A stretch of 64,000 nucleotides of DNA from CALLPQ01 sp964421675 (GTDB taxonomy: Bacteria; Pseudomonadota; Alphaproteobacteria; Caulobacterales; Parvularculaceae). Under the pieces are notes generated by a model, which was not told the DNA's origin, did not search any database, and was given only the letters and a program-made list of their open reading frames with translations. This document shows positions 1-8,740 of the stretch, piece after piece. Position 1 is the stretch's first letter, and the number at the start of each line of letters is the position of its first letter. A program made the translations under genes and the position numbers. Location of the stretch: positions 12,888 to 76,887 of the forward strand of contig CAYQXV010000010.1 of the NCBI GenBank assembly GCA_964421675.1, in the 5' to 3' direction.

Positions 1-830
1 AGCTTTTTCCCAGCTTCCGCAACCACATCGCCCGTCGCCGCATTAATCAGGTCGCGATTGAGCTTAACGCCCTTATAGCGATCGGAATTAAACGGAACCG
101 CAAACCCGCCTTCAATACGCTTGTGCGGAACACGGGTGTAGAATTCATCAAGAATTTCTTCCTGGTCCATACCGAGCGCATAAAGCAGCGTAGTCGCTGG
201 CAATTTACGGCGACGGTCAATGCGCACATTGACGATATCTTTGGGGTCAAATTCGAAATCGAGCCATGAGCCGCGATAAGGAATAATCCGCGCGCCAAAC
301 AGCAATTTGCCGGATGAATGGCTTTTGCCTTTATCGTGATCAAAGAACACGCCCGGGCTACGGTGCATCTGAGAAACAATAACCCGCTCGGTGCCATTGA
401 CGATGAAGGTACCGTTCTCGGTCATGAGGGGCATATCGCCCATATAGACTTCTTGCTCTTTAATATCCTTGACGGATTTTGCGCCGGTATCTTCATCCAC
501 CTCAAATACGATGAGGCGCAGAGTCACTTTAAGCGGCGCGGAATAGGTCATATCGCGCTGCTGACACTCCTCAGTGTCATATTTTGGCGGTTCAAATTCG
601 TAGGAAACATATTCCAGAACGGCCGTCTCGGTGAAATCAGTAATTGGGAAGACTGATTTAAAGACCGCCTCAATGCCCTCCTGCTTACGATCAGCATGGG
701 GGATCAAACGCTGCAGGAACTGCTCATAGCTGTCCTTTTGCACCTGAATCAGATTTGGCATTGCGGCAGCATCGCCAATCCGACCAAAGCTCTTCCGGAT
801 CCGTTTTTTCTCTACAAAGGATTGCGCCAT
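1..830 (-). CDS. rpoB: RNA polymerase beta subunit, N-terminal part (cut by window edge)
   Basis: The beta subunit of RNA polymerase forms one pincer of the active-site cleft. Only the first 276 codons lie in the window; the reading frame is open to position 1. Translation from the ATG at 828-830 begins MAQSFVEKKRIRKSFG, the typical alphaproteobacterial RpoB start, and continues through the protrusion and lobe with recognisable blocks such as FIVNGTERVIVSQ and RSPGVFFD. It follows rplL on the same strand after a 483-base gap that contains a strong terminator-like hairpin, so its expression is probably partly uncoupled from rplJL. No oddities are visible in the part present. Confidence 0.97.
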   Translation of the reverse strand, partial: MAQSFVEKKRIRKSFGRIGDAAAMPNLIQVQKDSYEQFLQRLIPHADRKQEGIEAVFKSVFPITDFTETAVLEYVSYEFEPPKYDTEECQQRDMTYSAPLKVTLRLIVFEVDEDTGAKSVKDIKEQEVYMGDMPLMTENGTFIVNGTERVIVSQMHRSPGVFFDHDKGKSHSSGKLLFGARIIPYRGSWLDFEFDPKDIVNVRIDRRRKLPATTLLYALGMDQEEILDEFYTRVPHKRIEGGFAVPFNSDRYKGVKLNRDLINAATGDVVAEAGKK

Positions 831-1028
831 ATTTATTCATCCTCACTTGTCCAAACAGGCTCCGAAATCATCGGATGCCGCAGACGAGATATTGCGAAGT
901 TTGCTTTCACCAGACGGCATTTCCCGGCCCTTCTCATCCCTTGATGATCAGGCCTAATGCCACTTGATTTTAGCGTTCCCAGATAATCGACGGGTGAGCG
1001 GACCACGTCGAAGGAAGCCAGAACGCCA

Positions 1029-1063
1029 AAAAACCCGCTGGTTGCGAATGCAACCGCCGGGTG
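1029..1063 (-). terminator. Terminator/attenuator hairpin between rplL and rpoB
   Basis: On the minus strand a stem of about 13 pairs (ACCCGGCGGTTGC against GCAACCAGCGGGT, one mismatch) with an ATTC loop is followed directly by a run of six T. This has the form of a Rho-independent terminator. It lies between rplL and rpoB, the place where partial termination is known in E. coli. Read-through must occur unless rpoB has its own promoter between here and position 830. Confidence 0.75.
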
Positions 1064-1278
1064 AAAGAACCTCGGTTGTTTAAGTCTCTAATATTTGATG
1101 CACGTTGCCGCTTTACCCATTGACTCCAGTGACCGCCTTGAAGCCAGAAACGCTGATATAAGCCGCTACTGTTTGCGCCGCAAGCCCTTTTCTAAAGAAA
1201 AGCTTGACAGGCACAATAGCGCCGGACGCGAAACGCCCAACGTCGAAAAATTCGTGCCGGGCGTGTCGGTAGCCAAGC

Positions 1279-1297
1279 CTGGTGGGAAGCCCACCAG
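1279..1297 (-). other. Perfect hairpin just downstream of rplL
   Basis: A perfect 8-bp stem (CTGGTGGG / CCCACCAG) with a three-base loop starts 17 bases after the rplL stop. No T-run follows on either strand, so it is not an intrinsic terminator. It could be an RNase processing or mRNA-stabilising structure at the rplJL / rpoBC boundary. The rest of the 831-1313 gap shows no credible gene. Confidence 0.45.
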
Positions 1298-1313
1298 ACC
1301 CAGTTGATTCGTG

Positions 1314-1694
1314 CTACTTGACCTCGACTTTGGCGCCAGCCTCTTCGAGCTTTTTAGCGATTTCTTCGGCTTCGCCTTTAGAAATGCCCTCTTTAACTGG
1401 CTTACCGCCAGCTTCAACAAGCTCTTTTGCTTCTTTCAGGCCAAGACCTGTGATGCCGCGAACCTCTTTGATCACGTTGATTTTCTTGTCGCCAGCAGCA
1501 ACGAGGATCACGTCAAATTCGGTTTTCTCTTCAGCAGCTTCGCCGCCGCCACCAGCACCAGGAGCTGCTGCAACAGCAACAGCGCCAGCTGCAGGCTCAA
1601 TGCCATATTCTTCTTTGAGAAGGTCTTTTAGCTCTTTAGCTTCCAGCAGTGTCAGACCGACAATGTCTTCAGCAAGTTTTTTGAGATCAGCCAT
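1314..1694 (-). CDS. rplL: 50S ribosomal protein L7/L12
   Basis: bL12 forms the mobile stalk dimers that recruit and stimulate translational GTPases. The 126-residue protein has the usual plan: an N-terminal dimerisation helix (about 1-35), an Ala/Gly-rich hinge (about 36-56) and a C-terminal globular domain with the conserved block GLGLKEAKELVE and a terminal KVEVK. Length is normal. The start MADLKKLAEDI is unambiguous. It lies 60 bases downstream of rplJ in the same transcription unit. Confidence 0.98.
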   Translation of the reverse strand: MADLKKLAEDIVGLTLLEAKELKDLLKEEYGIEPAAGAVAVAAAPGAGGGGEAAEEKTEFDVILVAAGDKKINVIKEVRGITGLGLKEAKELVEAGGKPVKEGISKGEAEEIAKKLEEAGAKVEVK

Positions 1695-1754
1695 GGTAAA
1701 TTTCCTGTCTTCGAGTTGATGTGTTGATTTTCTACTGTGAACTGGGGCGCTGCC

Positions 1755-2270
1755 TTATGCGGCTTCACGCTCCTCAATGGTTTTAAGAATTCCGGCAATA
1801 TCTGAAGCAGGCGCTCCGATAGCACCAGCAATACTGGAAGCCGGTGAACCCAGGCACAGCACGATAGAGGCAATAAGCTCCTCACGTGATGGCATGGAGG
1901 CCAAGGCTTTAACCCCTGAAGCATCAAGGATCTCTGGCCCCATGGCCCCGCCCTTGATTTCAAGATTTTCATTGGCCTTGGCAAATTTCTCTACGATTTT
2001 CGCCGGCGCAACCGGGTCATCTGCATATACGATCGCAGTTGGCCCCTGAAACAACGGACCCACATCCTTTGCTTCACGTCCTTCAATGGCAATTTTTGCA
2101 AGGCGGTTTTTCACCACCTTCATATTCGCGCCCGCTTTACGCAATTCAGCGCGCAAGCCCGACATTTCATCGACGGTCAGGCCCTTATTGCCCACCACGA
2201 CCACAACAGCATTGTCATCGAAGACATTGCCGATCCAGTCGACCATCTCTGCTTTTTGTTCTCTGTTCAT
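1755..2270 (-). CDS. rplJ: 50S ribosomal protein L10
   Basis: uL10 anchors the L12 dimers to the ribosome and usually represses its own operon by binding the mRNA leader. The frame is open to 2297, but the family start is MNREQKAEMVDWI, so I take the ATG at 2270, giving 171 residues. The C-terminal helix that binds L12 ends in KTIEEREAA. rplK and rplA, which usually precede rplJ, are not here. The gene upstream is an antiporter ending at 2650, so rplJL must be driven from the 2271-2649 region. Confidence 0.96.
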   Translation of the reverse strand: MNREQKAEMVDWIGNVFDDNAVVVVVGNKGLTVDEMSGLRAELRKAGANMKVVKNRLAKIAIEGREAKDVGPLFQGPTAIVYADDPVAPAKIVEKFAKANENLEIKGGAMGPEILDASGVKALASMPSREELIASIVLCLGSPASSIAGAIGAPASDIAGILKTIEEREAA

Positions 2271-2345
2271 TCGCGAGTTTCCTCTACTGCAAACCACGCC
2301 CTAGGCTTTGCACTGCGCTCTTTGCGTGAGACTTAGAGGGAAACC

Positions 2346-2380
2346 AAAAAGGCTCCCCGTTTCATCCAACGAAAGAGCCT
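2346..2380 (-). terminator. Terminator-type hairpin in the rplJ leader (possible attenuator)
   Basis: On the minus strand AGGCTC (2380-2375) pairs with GAGCCT (2355-2350), and five T follow at 2350-2346. It lies about 75 bases upstream of the rplJ start and downstream of the L10-leader-like segment. Any transcript reaching rplJ must cross it. This fits attenuation of rplJL, or alternatively a terminator for the antiporter transcript with a promoter lying after it. Confidence 0.6.
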
Positions 2381-2449
2381 GTCCATTGATTGTCATGACG
2401 ATCGCTAACGCAAATATGCCAAAGCATATAAATGCCGCGATCGCTGATC

Positions 2450-2530
2450 ATGACCTATCTGGGCGGGCAACTTTAAGACCGATTGCTCGGTCACCAGCCG
2501 TCTCGGACAGGTGCTTGTTTCAAGCGATTG
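2450..2530 (-). promoter_or_regulatory. L10 (rplJ) leader-like RNA
   Basis: The minus-strand sequence carries features I associate with ribosomal L10 leaders: a purine-rich GAGACGG segment, a hairpin GACCGAGCAATCGGTC at about 2487-2502, then CTTAAAGTTGCC and a CCGCCCAGA segment. In known cases L10 (with L12) binds this fold and represses rplJL. Recognition is from memory of the family pattern, not from a covariance search, and the boundaries are approximate. The remainder of 2271-2649 shows no gene. Confidence 0.55.
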
Positions 2531-2649
2531 GAGGGGTATAGCGGGCGGCGCTCAGAATGCAAGGAGTAAATGGGAGAAAGTGACGGCAAACCCCTCTTTT
2601 GCCCATCTTCCTTAACCCCCGCAGCACCGAGACCGAAAAACCTGCCCGT

Positions 2650-4584
2650 TTACGCGCTAGATCCGCTCTCGGCGTCGCTCGTGGACCCATTACCAGCGGC
2701 GTCAGCCCCTGACTTTTGCCCCTTGCTCTTTTTATCGCGCTTATCGGCAGCCTTTTGTTCGGCAAGTTTGGGCCCATAGGCCAGCACCACATCGCCAATT
2801 TCTGGTTTCACCGGGGCTTCTCGCGAGGCAATCAACAGCCCTTCGCGGCGTTTTATCAAGATGATTTCAGCCTCACCGTCCATCTCCGCAAGATATTTAT
2901 CGGGCGGATATTCTTCAGACAGAGTGGTGCGTTGAAAGTTCCAACCCAAATAATGGCGGCGCAGCAAATCATCAATGCCGGTGGATGAGTGTAAGAAAGT
3001 GCGCCCTCGAAGAGTATAGGACAGGGCTTGACGGTTCTCTTCGCCTTTAGCGCGTGCATTGACCTGAAAGATCTGGGCCCGGCCCATTTCCGGCGCAAGG
3101 TCGGTGCACACCAATGCATTGTGGGCTTCATTACTACTGACCGCCAATAAATACCCAAACCGGTTCAGATCAATATGGTGCTCTGTCACCTCCGACAGGA
3201 TCTCTCCGTAATAAGTCGGAACATTCGCATTGCGCGCGGGGCGCAGGCGGCGAAAGCTGGAATCGGCAACCGTGACCGGAATTTCCAACTCCATCAACTT
3301 TGACGCAAGCTCCACGGACCAAGGACTGGCCCCCACAATCAAAACGCCGGGGCGCTCCTTTGATGCAAGCCCGAGGAACTTGGCCAAAGGCGCGATTGAA
3401 AAGCCATGCAAAATAACCGTTGCAAACACCATCCCAAAGGCGAGCGGTATCAATTTCTCACCGTCCGGATAGCCTGATGCCACTAACGAGGCCCCAAAGA
3501 AACTGGAGACGGCGACCGCAACGATCCCGCGCGGCGCAATCCACCCGGCAAGGATCCGCTCAGCCATGGGCAAACCGGACCCAATCGTTGACACAATCAC
3601 CGTGATCGGGCGCACAACGAAAAGCATGACGAAGATAAATGCCATCATCCGCAAATCGATGGCCGCCAACACATCCCATGTCAGGTTCGCGGTGAGCATC
3701 ACAAACACGCCGGAAACCAGTAAGATGGTGATGCTTTCTTTAAAGTGGCGCAGATCATTAATCGATGCGATCCGCGCATTGGCGATCGTCATCCCCATCA
3801 CAGTGACCGATAATAGTCCCGCCTCATGCTGGAGCTGATTGGCGAACTCAAAACAAACCAGAACGACCGCGAGCAATACAGGGGGTTTCAGATATTCCGG
3901 CACAAAACCATTGCGGAACAAGAAGGCAATAAAGCGCCCGAGCGCAAAGCCAAGAAGCGTTGATAGGATCGATGCGAGGATTAAGGTTCCAGCAATCTGG
4001 GTGCTGGTCCCATGGCTCGCATCAAAGGTTAAAACCTCATAGACCAGCACAGCCAGCAACGCGCCGATGGGATCATTGACGATCCCTTCCCACTTCAAAA
4101 GGGTAGCCGGGCGCGTATTGAGCTTTGACTGTCTTAGCAAAGGGATAATCACCGTCGGGCCGGTGACGATCATAATCCCGGCGAACAAGACGGCGATGGG
4201 AAGCGAAAACCCGGCAACATAATAGGCCGCCATCGATCCCAGCGCCCAGGCGATCGGCACGCCCGGAATCACCATACGCCGCACGCCCCTGCCCAGCCCG
4301 CGAATTTCCGCAAAGTTGAGGGTCAGCCCGCCTTCAAACAAAATGACGGCTACCGCAATGCCAATAATAGGCCTGTAAAAATCACCGAGCATGGCCTCAA
4401 TGGGGGCAACTCCGTCAGGGGTCCCCGCTGGCAATAAGGCACTGAACAAGCCCAGCACAGGACCCGCAACAATGCCCGCAATTGCCATTAATACGATAGC
4501 CGGCAGATTTAATCGCCACGCCAGCCATTGTGCGCCAATGCCCAGGACGCCGATCATGGTGACGGCTAGCACAATATTTTCCAT
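2650..4584 (-). CDS. Cation:proton antiporter, CPA1/NhaP type with C-terminal TrkA-N-like domain
   Basis: This is a predicted inner-membrane Na+(K+)/H+ exchanger. The 644-residue protein has about 12 hydrophobic segments over residues 1-400, including the GPTVIIPLL and KWEGIVNDPIGA region typical of the NhaP/CPA1 fold with its Asn-Asp pair. A Rossmann-like regulatory region (about 400-560, starting GVLIVGASPW) follows, then a TrkA-C-like part and a charged Lys/Ser-rich tail. The start MENIVLAVTMIG at 4584 is preceded by an AGAAAGAG ribosome site; the longer frame to 4641 runs into a hairpin and is unlikely. Which ion it exchanges cannot be told from sequence. Confidence 0.9.
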   Translation of the reverse strand: MENIVLAVTMIGVLGIGAQWLAWRLNLPAIVLMAIAGIVAGPVLGLFSALLPAGTPDGVAPIEAMLGDFYRPIIGIAVAVILFEGGLTLNFAEIRGLGRGVRRMVIPGVPIAWALGSMAAYYVAGFSLPIAVLFAGIMIVTGPTVIIPLLRQSKLNTRPATLLKWEGIVNDPIGALLAVLVYEVLTFDASHGTSTQIAGTLILASILSTLLGFALGRFIAFLFRNGFVPEYLKPPVLLAVVLVCFEFANQLQHEAGLLSVTVMGMTIANARIASINDLRHFKESITILLVSGVFVMLTANLTWDVLAAIDLRMMAFIFVMLFVVRPITVIVSTIGSGLPMAERILAGWIAPRGIVAVAVSSFFGASLVASGYPDGEKLIPLAFGMVFATVILHGFSIAPLAKFLGLASKERPGVLIVGASPWSVELASKLMELEIPVTVADSSFRRLRPARNANVPTYYGEILSEVTEHHIDLNRFGYLLAVSSNEAHNALVCTDLAPEMGRAQIFQVNARAKGEENRQALSYTLRGRTFLHSSTGIDDLLRRHYLGWNFQRTTLSEEYPPDKYLAEMDGEAEIILIKRREGLLIASREAPVKPEIGDVVLAYGPKLAEQKAADKRDKKSKGQKSGADAAGNGSTSDAESGSSA

Positions 4585-4640
4585 GACACTCTTTCTTGAT
4601 AACCGGCAATAGCGGGGGACTCGTCCATGTCCATACGACA

Positions 4641-4675
4641 AGCCGCGATCTGGTTCAATTGACCAGATCGCGGCT
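4641..4675. other. Perfect 14-bp inverted repeat between DUF305-LVIVD gene and antiporter
   Basis: AGCCGCGATCTGGT and its exact complement are separated by seven bases. No T-run follows on either strand, so it is not a canonical intrinsic terminator. It lies 65 bases after the stop of the upstream minus-strand gene and 57 bases before the antiporter start. A mRNA 3'-end stabiliser or termination aid is the simplest reading. Confidence 0.6.
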
Positions 4676-4739
4676 CACTGCATGTTTTACTTAGCAAACA
4701 CTCAAAGTGTTACTGCTTTACGCTCAGCGTCAGAAGTCT

Positions 4740-7205
4740 CTAGCGCAGCCGACTTGCGATACCCGTTAGGGTTTGTGCCAGCGCCGCTTGGCGACCGCCG
4801 CCTGCTTTCAACCCTTTAGCCAGTGTTGTTAGCGATTTGGAAAACGCTTTGTCGGTTTGACCCGCGTCCAGCAGGCTTTGCGCTTTATCGAGGGACGAAG
4901 AAACATCGCCGATGGCCGCTTCTGACATATCACCGCTGCGTTTCATCTGATCAAGATAAGCACGCGCAATCACCGGATCCGCAGGCCAAGTGACCGGAAA
5001 TTGCTGCTGAGGATTAAACACATCCCCTTGATCGGCTAATTTTGCCGCTGCAATTTCGTTCTCAGTCAAATGCTCGCTTGGCGTTAAGGCCAGCACATCA
5101 ATGCCGCGTGCGATTTCAGTGCCGTAGATTTTTCCATTGTACCAATATGTCGACCAGTAACCGCCAAGGACAAGTTTGTCCTCATGAATCGGCCCGCGGT
5201 CGAAATAAGCGATTTCAACTGGATTTGCTGAATCGGTAAAATCAATGATGGAAACACCGCCCTGATACCAGGCTTGCACAAAAATATCGCGGCCCGGCAC
5301 GGGAATAACGTTCCCATTATGAGCAACGCAATTTTCTGACTCTGCTTGCGGTGCTTTCAGCTTGTAATAACTCTTATGCTCAAGCTTTCCATTATTAATG
5401 TCGTAAATCGCATCTGCGCCCCAATCTTGAGGGTCTTGCGCACGACAACGCGGACGAGAGCCCCCGCCCCATTCATCAGTAAACAGAACTTTTGTTCCAT
5501 CATTGTTGAACGTCGCGGAGTGCCAATACGCAAATCCGGGATCGGTCACCGCATCAATACGCTTTGGTTTACGCGGATTGGAGATATCAAAGATAATGCC
5601 GTTACCAGAACACGCGCCCGCTGCAAGTTTTGCTGACGGGAAAACGGTAATGTCATGACACTGATCAGTTCTGCGCGTATCCTGCGTATCCTCACCATGA
5701 TCGCCGCCCTGCCACAGACCAGCAATCTGGCCAGTTTTATTATCTGCAAAAACCGCAGGGCTATCGATGATGCGCGATTTTGAAGGATCGTTGACGGGAA
5801 TTTCAATCACATCAATACGGAACAAGGCCGAGCGATCATCGCCCGGTACAGCGCCATAACAACCGGCGAGTTCAGCATCGTCGCGTACAGAAGATGTGCC
5901 GGAATTATAAACAATGATTTTTCCGTCCCGGCCCGGTCCCGATACAACCGAATGGGTATGAGAGCCACGGCAGGTTTGCACTTGCCCAACCTGACGCGGG
6001 CGGCGCAAATCACTAATATCAAAAATCCTAAGACCGCGGAAACGCTCATCAGATACATCTTCGCTAATGCCCTGCAAGCCGCAGTCAACACGCCCGCGCG
6101 TTTGCTCAACGGACATGATCAATAGATCACCGACAATGGAGACATCCCCCTGCCCGCCAGGACACACAACGGAACTGAAATGAGTAGGCACACCCTCATC
6201 ATCGAGCTGATAAACGTTAAATCCATGATAGCTACCAGCAACAAGCTTATCGCCGGAAAACGCCATGTCGGTATTTGCAAAACTAAATAACGGTGAGCGC
6301 TCACCCCATTCTGTTTCTTGATTATCCTGGTCTTCACCGCGATCCGCCTCACCGTCAGCGTCTCCGCTTTCAATAATTGGTGGCAGACCAACCGGGTTTT
6401 GCGGATCGAAAAATCCTGCTGGCTTAGGCAGCGCAGTAACCAATTCAAGATTTGAAATCGCCTCACCTGCATCGGTAAACCCGGGAGCAAGTCCTGCGCG
6501 AGGGTCCACAGACAGACCGCCAAGCAATGCACTCATCTGTTTAATTTCAGCAGACTGATCATTTTTAATGTCACTGACAAAATCAAACAATACCGGATCA
6601 TAAGCAGACCCAGGTTGACGCAATAATGTATCGACCATTGTGATTGCGCCTTCATGGTGGCGGATCATAAGTGTCAAAAACAGCTCATCAAACTCTGTTG
6701 CAGACGCCGCCGCCAAATCAGACATTTGCTGCGGCGAGGCCATGCCCATCATTTCCATCGACATATGCGTCTCATGTGCGCCATGCCCGCCATTACCGCC
6801 ATGGCCCTCGCCATGAGATTTTCCGGGCTCTGGCGCCTTTTCATCACGCGAGCGCAACCAATCTTGCATAAACTCTATTTCATCAGCCTGCGATGCATTA
6901 ATCCGCCCGGCAATCGCAATAAGCTCTTGGGAGTTTGTGCGATCACCAACGAGTTGTGCCATTTGCACAGCCTGAAAATGGTGCGGGATCATATCTTGCA
7001 TGAAGCGGACATCGGCAGGAGAATAGCTATTATTGGCGATATTCACCGCATCTTCCGCACTCAAGTCCCGGCTCGTCTCACCGGGAGCACCTGGCTGCAC
7101 GATAGGAATATCCTGAGCGAATGCCGTTGCCGAAAATACGGACAATGCAATGGTGCTGATCCCCAGCCCCATAAGACGGCGTTTATTATGTGATGGTCTT
7201 CGCAT
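4740..7205 (-). CDS. Exported DUF305 - LVIVD beta-propeller fusion protein
   Basis: The 821-residue product has a signal peptide (MRRPSHNKRR start, cut near AFA-QD at 30/31). A DUF305 region follows in two halves carrying MIPHH (His 75-76) and MIRHH (His 183-184), ferritin-like helices implicated in copper or metal binding. Between them is a His-rich linker (about 131-148). From about 300 to 740 it has LVIVD-type repeats (for example LRIFDISD, GVSIIDF) expected to form a beta-propeller. A C-terminal helical part (about 745-821) follows. The ATG at 7205 is chosen because it gives a clean signal peptide and has GAAGGG upstream. The substrate is unknown; periplasmic or surface metal handling is inference. 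Confidence 0.85.
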   Translation of the reverse strand: MRRPSHNKRRLMGLGISTIALSVFSATAFAQDIPIVQPGAPGETSRDLSAEDAVNIANNSYSPADVRFMQDMIPHHFQAVQMAQLVGDRTNSQELIAIAGRINASQADEIEFMQDWLRSRDEKAPEPGKSHGEGHGGNGGHGAHETHMSMEMMGMASPQQMSDLAAASATEFDELFLTLMIRHHEGAITMVDTLLRQPGSAYDPVLFDFVSDIKNDQSAEIKQMSALLGGLSVDPRAGLAPGFTDAGEAISNLELVTALPKPAGFFDPQNPVGLPPIIESGDADGEADRGEDQDNQETEWGERSPLFSFANTDMAFSGDKLVAGSYHGFNVYQLDDEGVPTHFSSVVCPGGQGDVSIVGDLLIMSVEQTRGRVDCGLQGISEDVSDERFRGLRIFDISDLRRPRQVGQVQTCRGSHTHSVVSGPGRDGKIIVYNSGTSSVRDDAELAGCYGAVPGDDRSALFRIDVIEIPVNDPSKSRIIDSPAVFADNKTGQIAGLWQGGDHGEDTQDTRRTDQCHDITVFPSAKLAAGACSGNGIIFDISNPRKPKRIDAVTDPGFAYWHSATFNNDGTKVLFTDEWGGGSRPRCRAQDPQDWGADAIYDINNGKLEHKSYYKLKAPQAESENCVAHNGNVIPVPGRDIFVQAWYQGGVSIIDFTDSANPVEIAYFDRGPIHEDKLVLGGYWSTYWYNGKIYGTEIARGIDVLALTPSEHLTENEIAAAKLADQGDVFNPQQQFPVTWPADPVIARAYLDQMKRSGDMSEAAIGDVSSSLDKAQSLLDAGQTDKAFSKSLTTLAKGLKAGGGRQAALAQTLTGIASRLR

Positions 7206-7855
7206 AGTTTTTAGCCCTTCAAGAAACGAGATTAATGATTCAAATCCATGTTTGGGATGATGGTACCGGAATTTTCGCTGCGGCAATAGAGGTTTTGCCA
7301 TGGCTGGGTAAAAGCATACAGCACACCCGCAGCTCACCTCAATATTACAAATAAATACAACGACTTAAATTGTCTCACAAGCCATTTTGAGCTCATTTTG
7401 GTTGGGCAGCCCCGCACGCCTAGTTGACGCAGACACAAACGCCATCGCCAATTTGCCCACTTGCAAAGTGTCCTCGGTCGCGCCCTCAACTCATCGCAGG
7501 CCTAAATACGAGATTGGGCCCAGCACGGAACCCAGAACCGGGCACAAGACTGGGCACAAGACTGGGCACAAGACTGGGCACAAGACTGGGCACAGGTCGA
7601 AACTCCAAACGCAACCCGAGATGTTCGGTAAGAGTGACATTTGAAAACTCCGCCCCGTCCAACTGTTAGCTTTCCCAAATCTTATGTTAGCCGAGCCCAA
7701 AAAATAATCCGTCCTTTGAATATTTTGTTTACTCAATCTAGATTGCCGATATACAGCTAGCTAAAATTTAAATTCTCTGATTAAAAATTTAGATAAACGG
7801 ATAACACCGGCACGCCGCCGCATTTGTATTCTTACAAATATAAGGATTTGGTTTA
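7206..7855. other. Divergent intergenic region, no gene seen
   Basis: 650 bases separate the minus-strand DUF305-LVIVD gene from the plus-strand AraC gene. It must contain both promoters. It holds a 12-bp tandem repeat (7540-7594) and an AT-rich part (about 7680-7830) just before the AraC gene. Short open frames here are low-complexity and show no ribosome site or family resemblance. Confidence 0.6.
7540..7594. repeat. 12-bp tandem repeat, four full copies plus a partial one
   Basis: The unit GGGCACAAGACT is repeated without change at 7540, 7552, 7564 and 7576, then GGGCACA begins a fifth copy. Because 12 is a multiple of three it leaves open frames on both strands (repeating Gly-His-Lys-Thr on plus), but there is no sign of a gene. 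It is likely a slippage-prone variable repeat. Confidence 0.9.
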
Positions 7856-8563
7856 ATGGGCTCCGCCCCAAAATTCATTTTCCAAGATGGGTGTTTCCTC
7901 TATCGCGGGGAGGTCAACAGCAATGAGCTTCATTCAAACGCGGCTTATCAAGTTGCCATAAGCGCCGACCCAAACAGCAAAATTTCTGTGTCAGACAAAA
8001 ATGGTGATGATTTTGTCGGGCAAATCATTCTGATTAAATCGCTCGCCAAACATAAGATTAAATGTGATAGCGGTATTACAGTGATCTTCCTGTCTCCGGA
8101 CTCAAATTGGGTGTTGAATGTCTTAAAACACATTGATCAGGGGCAAATCGCAACTTTAAACGATGATATATTACCATTCAAAAAAGACTGCGAGCTAAGT
8201 GAGATCGGAAAGATCGTTAGAGAAATAGATCTTTCGCCGGAATTTAAAATAGACCCACGGCTTTCTGCGGCAATTGACGATTTGGATTCCGATCTCGTCA
8301 ATGCCTCAATATTGGAAACAGCCAAACGCTGTAATTTATCCCGATCCAGATTACGGGCCTTAGCAAGAGAGCAATTAGGCGTTTCGCTTGCAACATTACT
8401 GATTTGGCGAAAAATCGTGACGGCAAATAAAGCCTTATCCACTGGGGTCAGCTTGTCAGAAGCCGCATTTATAGGTGGATTTTCCGATCAAGCGCACTTT
8501 TCACGCACCATGAAACGGATGTTTGGAATTACACCGACCGGTGCGTTGAAAGTTTATACCTAA
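7856..8563 (+). CDS. AraC-family transcriptional regulator
   Basis: The 235-residue protein has an unrecognised N-terminal part (1-about 140) and a C-terminal double helix-turn-helix (about 150-235) of AraC/XylS type. The second HTH shows the diagnostic SEAAFIGGFSDQAHFSRTMKRMFGI-like pattern (GFSDQAHFSR), with GITPTGAL after it. The ATG at 7856 is preceded by TAAGGA. It lies upstream of, and in the same direction as, the receptor and dioxygenase genes, so it is the obvious candidate regulator of them. The effector is unknown. Confidence 0.88.
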   Translation: MGSAPKFIFQDGCFLYRGEVNSNELHSNAAYQVAISADPNSKISVSDKNGDDFVGQIILIKSLAKHKIKCDSGITVIFLSPDSNWVLNVLKHIDQGQIATLNDDILPFKKDCELSEIGKIVREIDLSPEFKIDPRLSAAIDDLDSDLVNASILETAKRCNLSRSRLRALAREQLGVSLATLLIWRKIVTANKALSTGVSLSEAAFIGGFSDQAHFSRTMKRMFGITPTGALKVYT

Positions 8564-8675
8564 TTAAAAATATAGGCCTTGGGCAACCGATTTATTCAAG
8601 CCCCATCCCGCGGAATAACCTACGCTTTTTCCTAGAACTGCAAAAAGCAGCGTTATTTTAGGGAATTGAGAATTC

Positions 8676-8695
8676 GGTTCGGAACATTCTGAACC
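8676..8695. promoter_or_regulatory. Inverted repeat GGTTC-N10-GAACC upstream of the receptor gene
   Basis: The 20-bp element lies 45 bases before the GTG start of the receptor gene and downstream of the AraC gene. The half-site spacing of one helical turn is operator-like. It could be a binding site for the adjacent AraC protein or another regulator; no experimental support can be derived from sequence alone. Confidence 0.35.
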
Positions 8696-8740
8696 CAATC
8701 CATAAGGGCATCCCTAATACCAACTTAGGAAGGGGATATC

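Noticed and set aside
7387..7669. Short plus-strand frames with Gly-His-Lys-Thr repeats
   Set aside because: They arise from the 12-bp tandem repeat, lack a ribosome site and resemble no protein.
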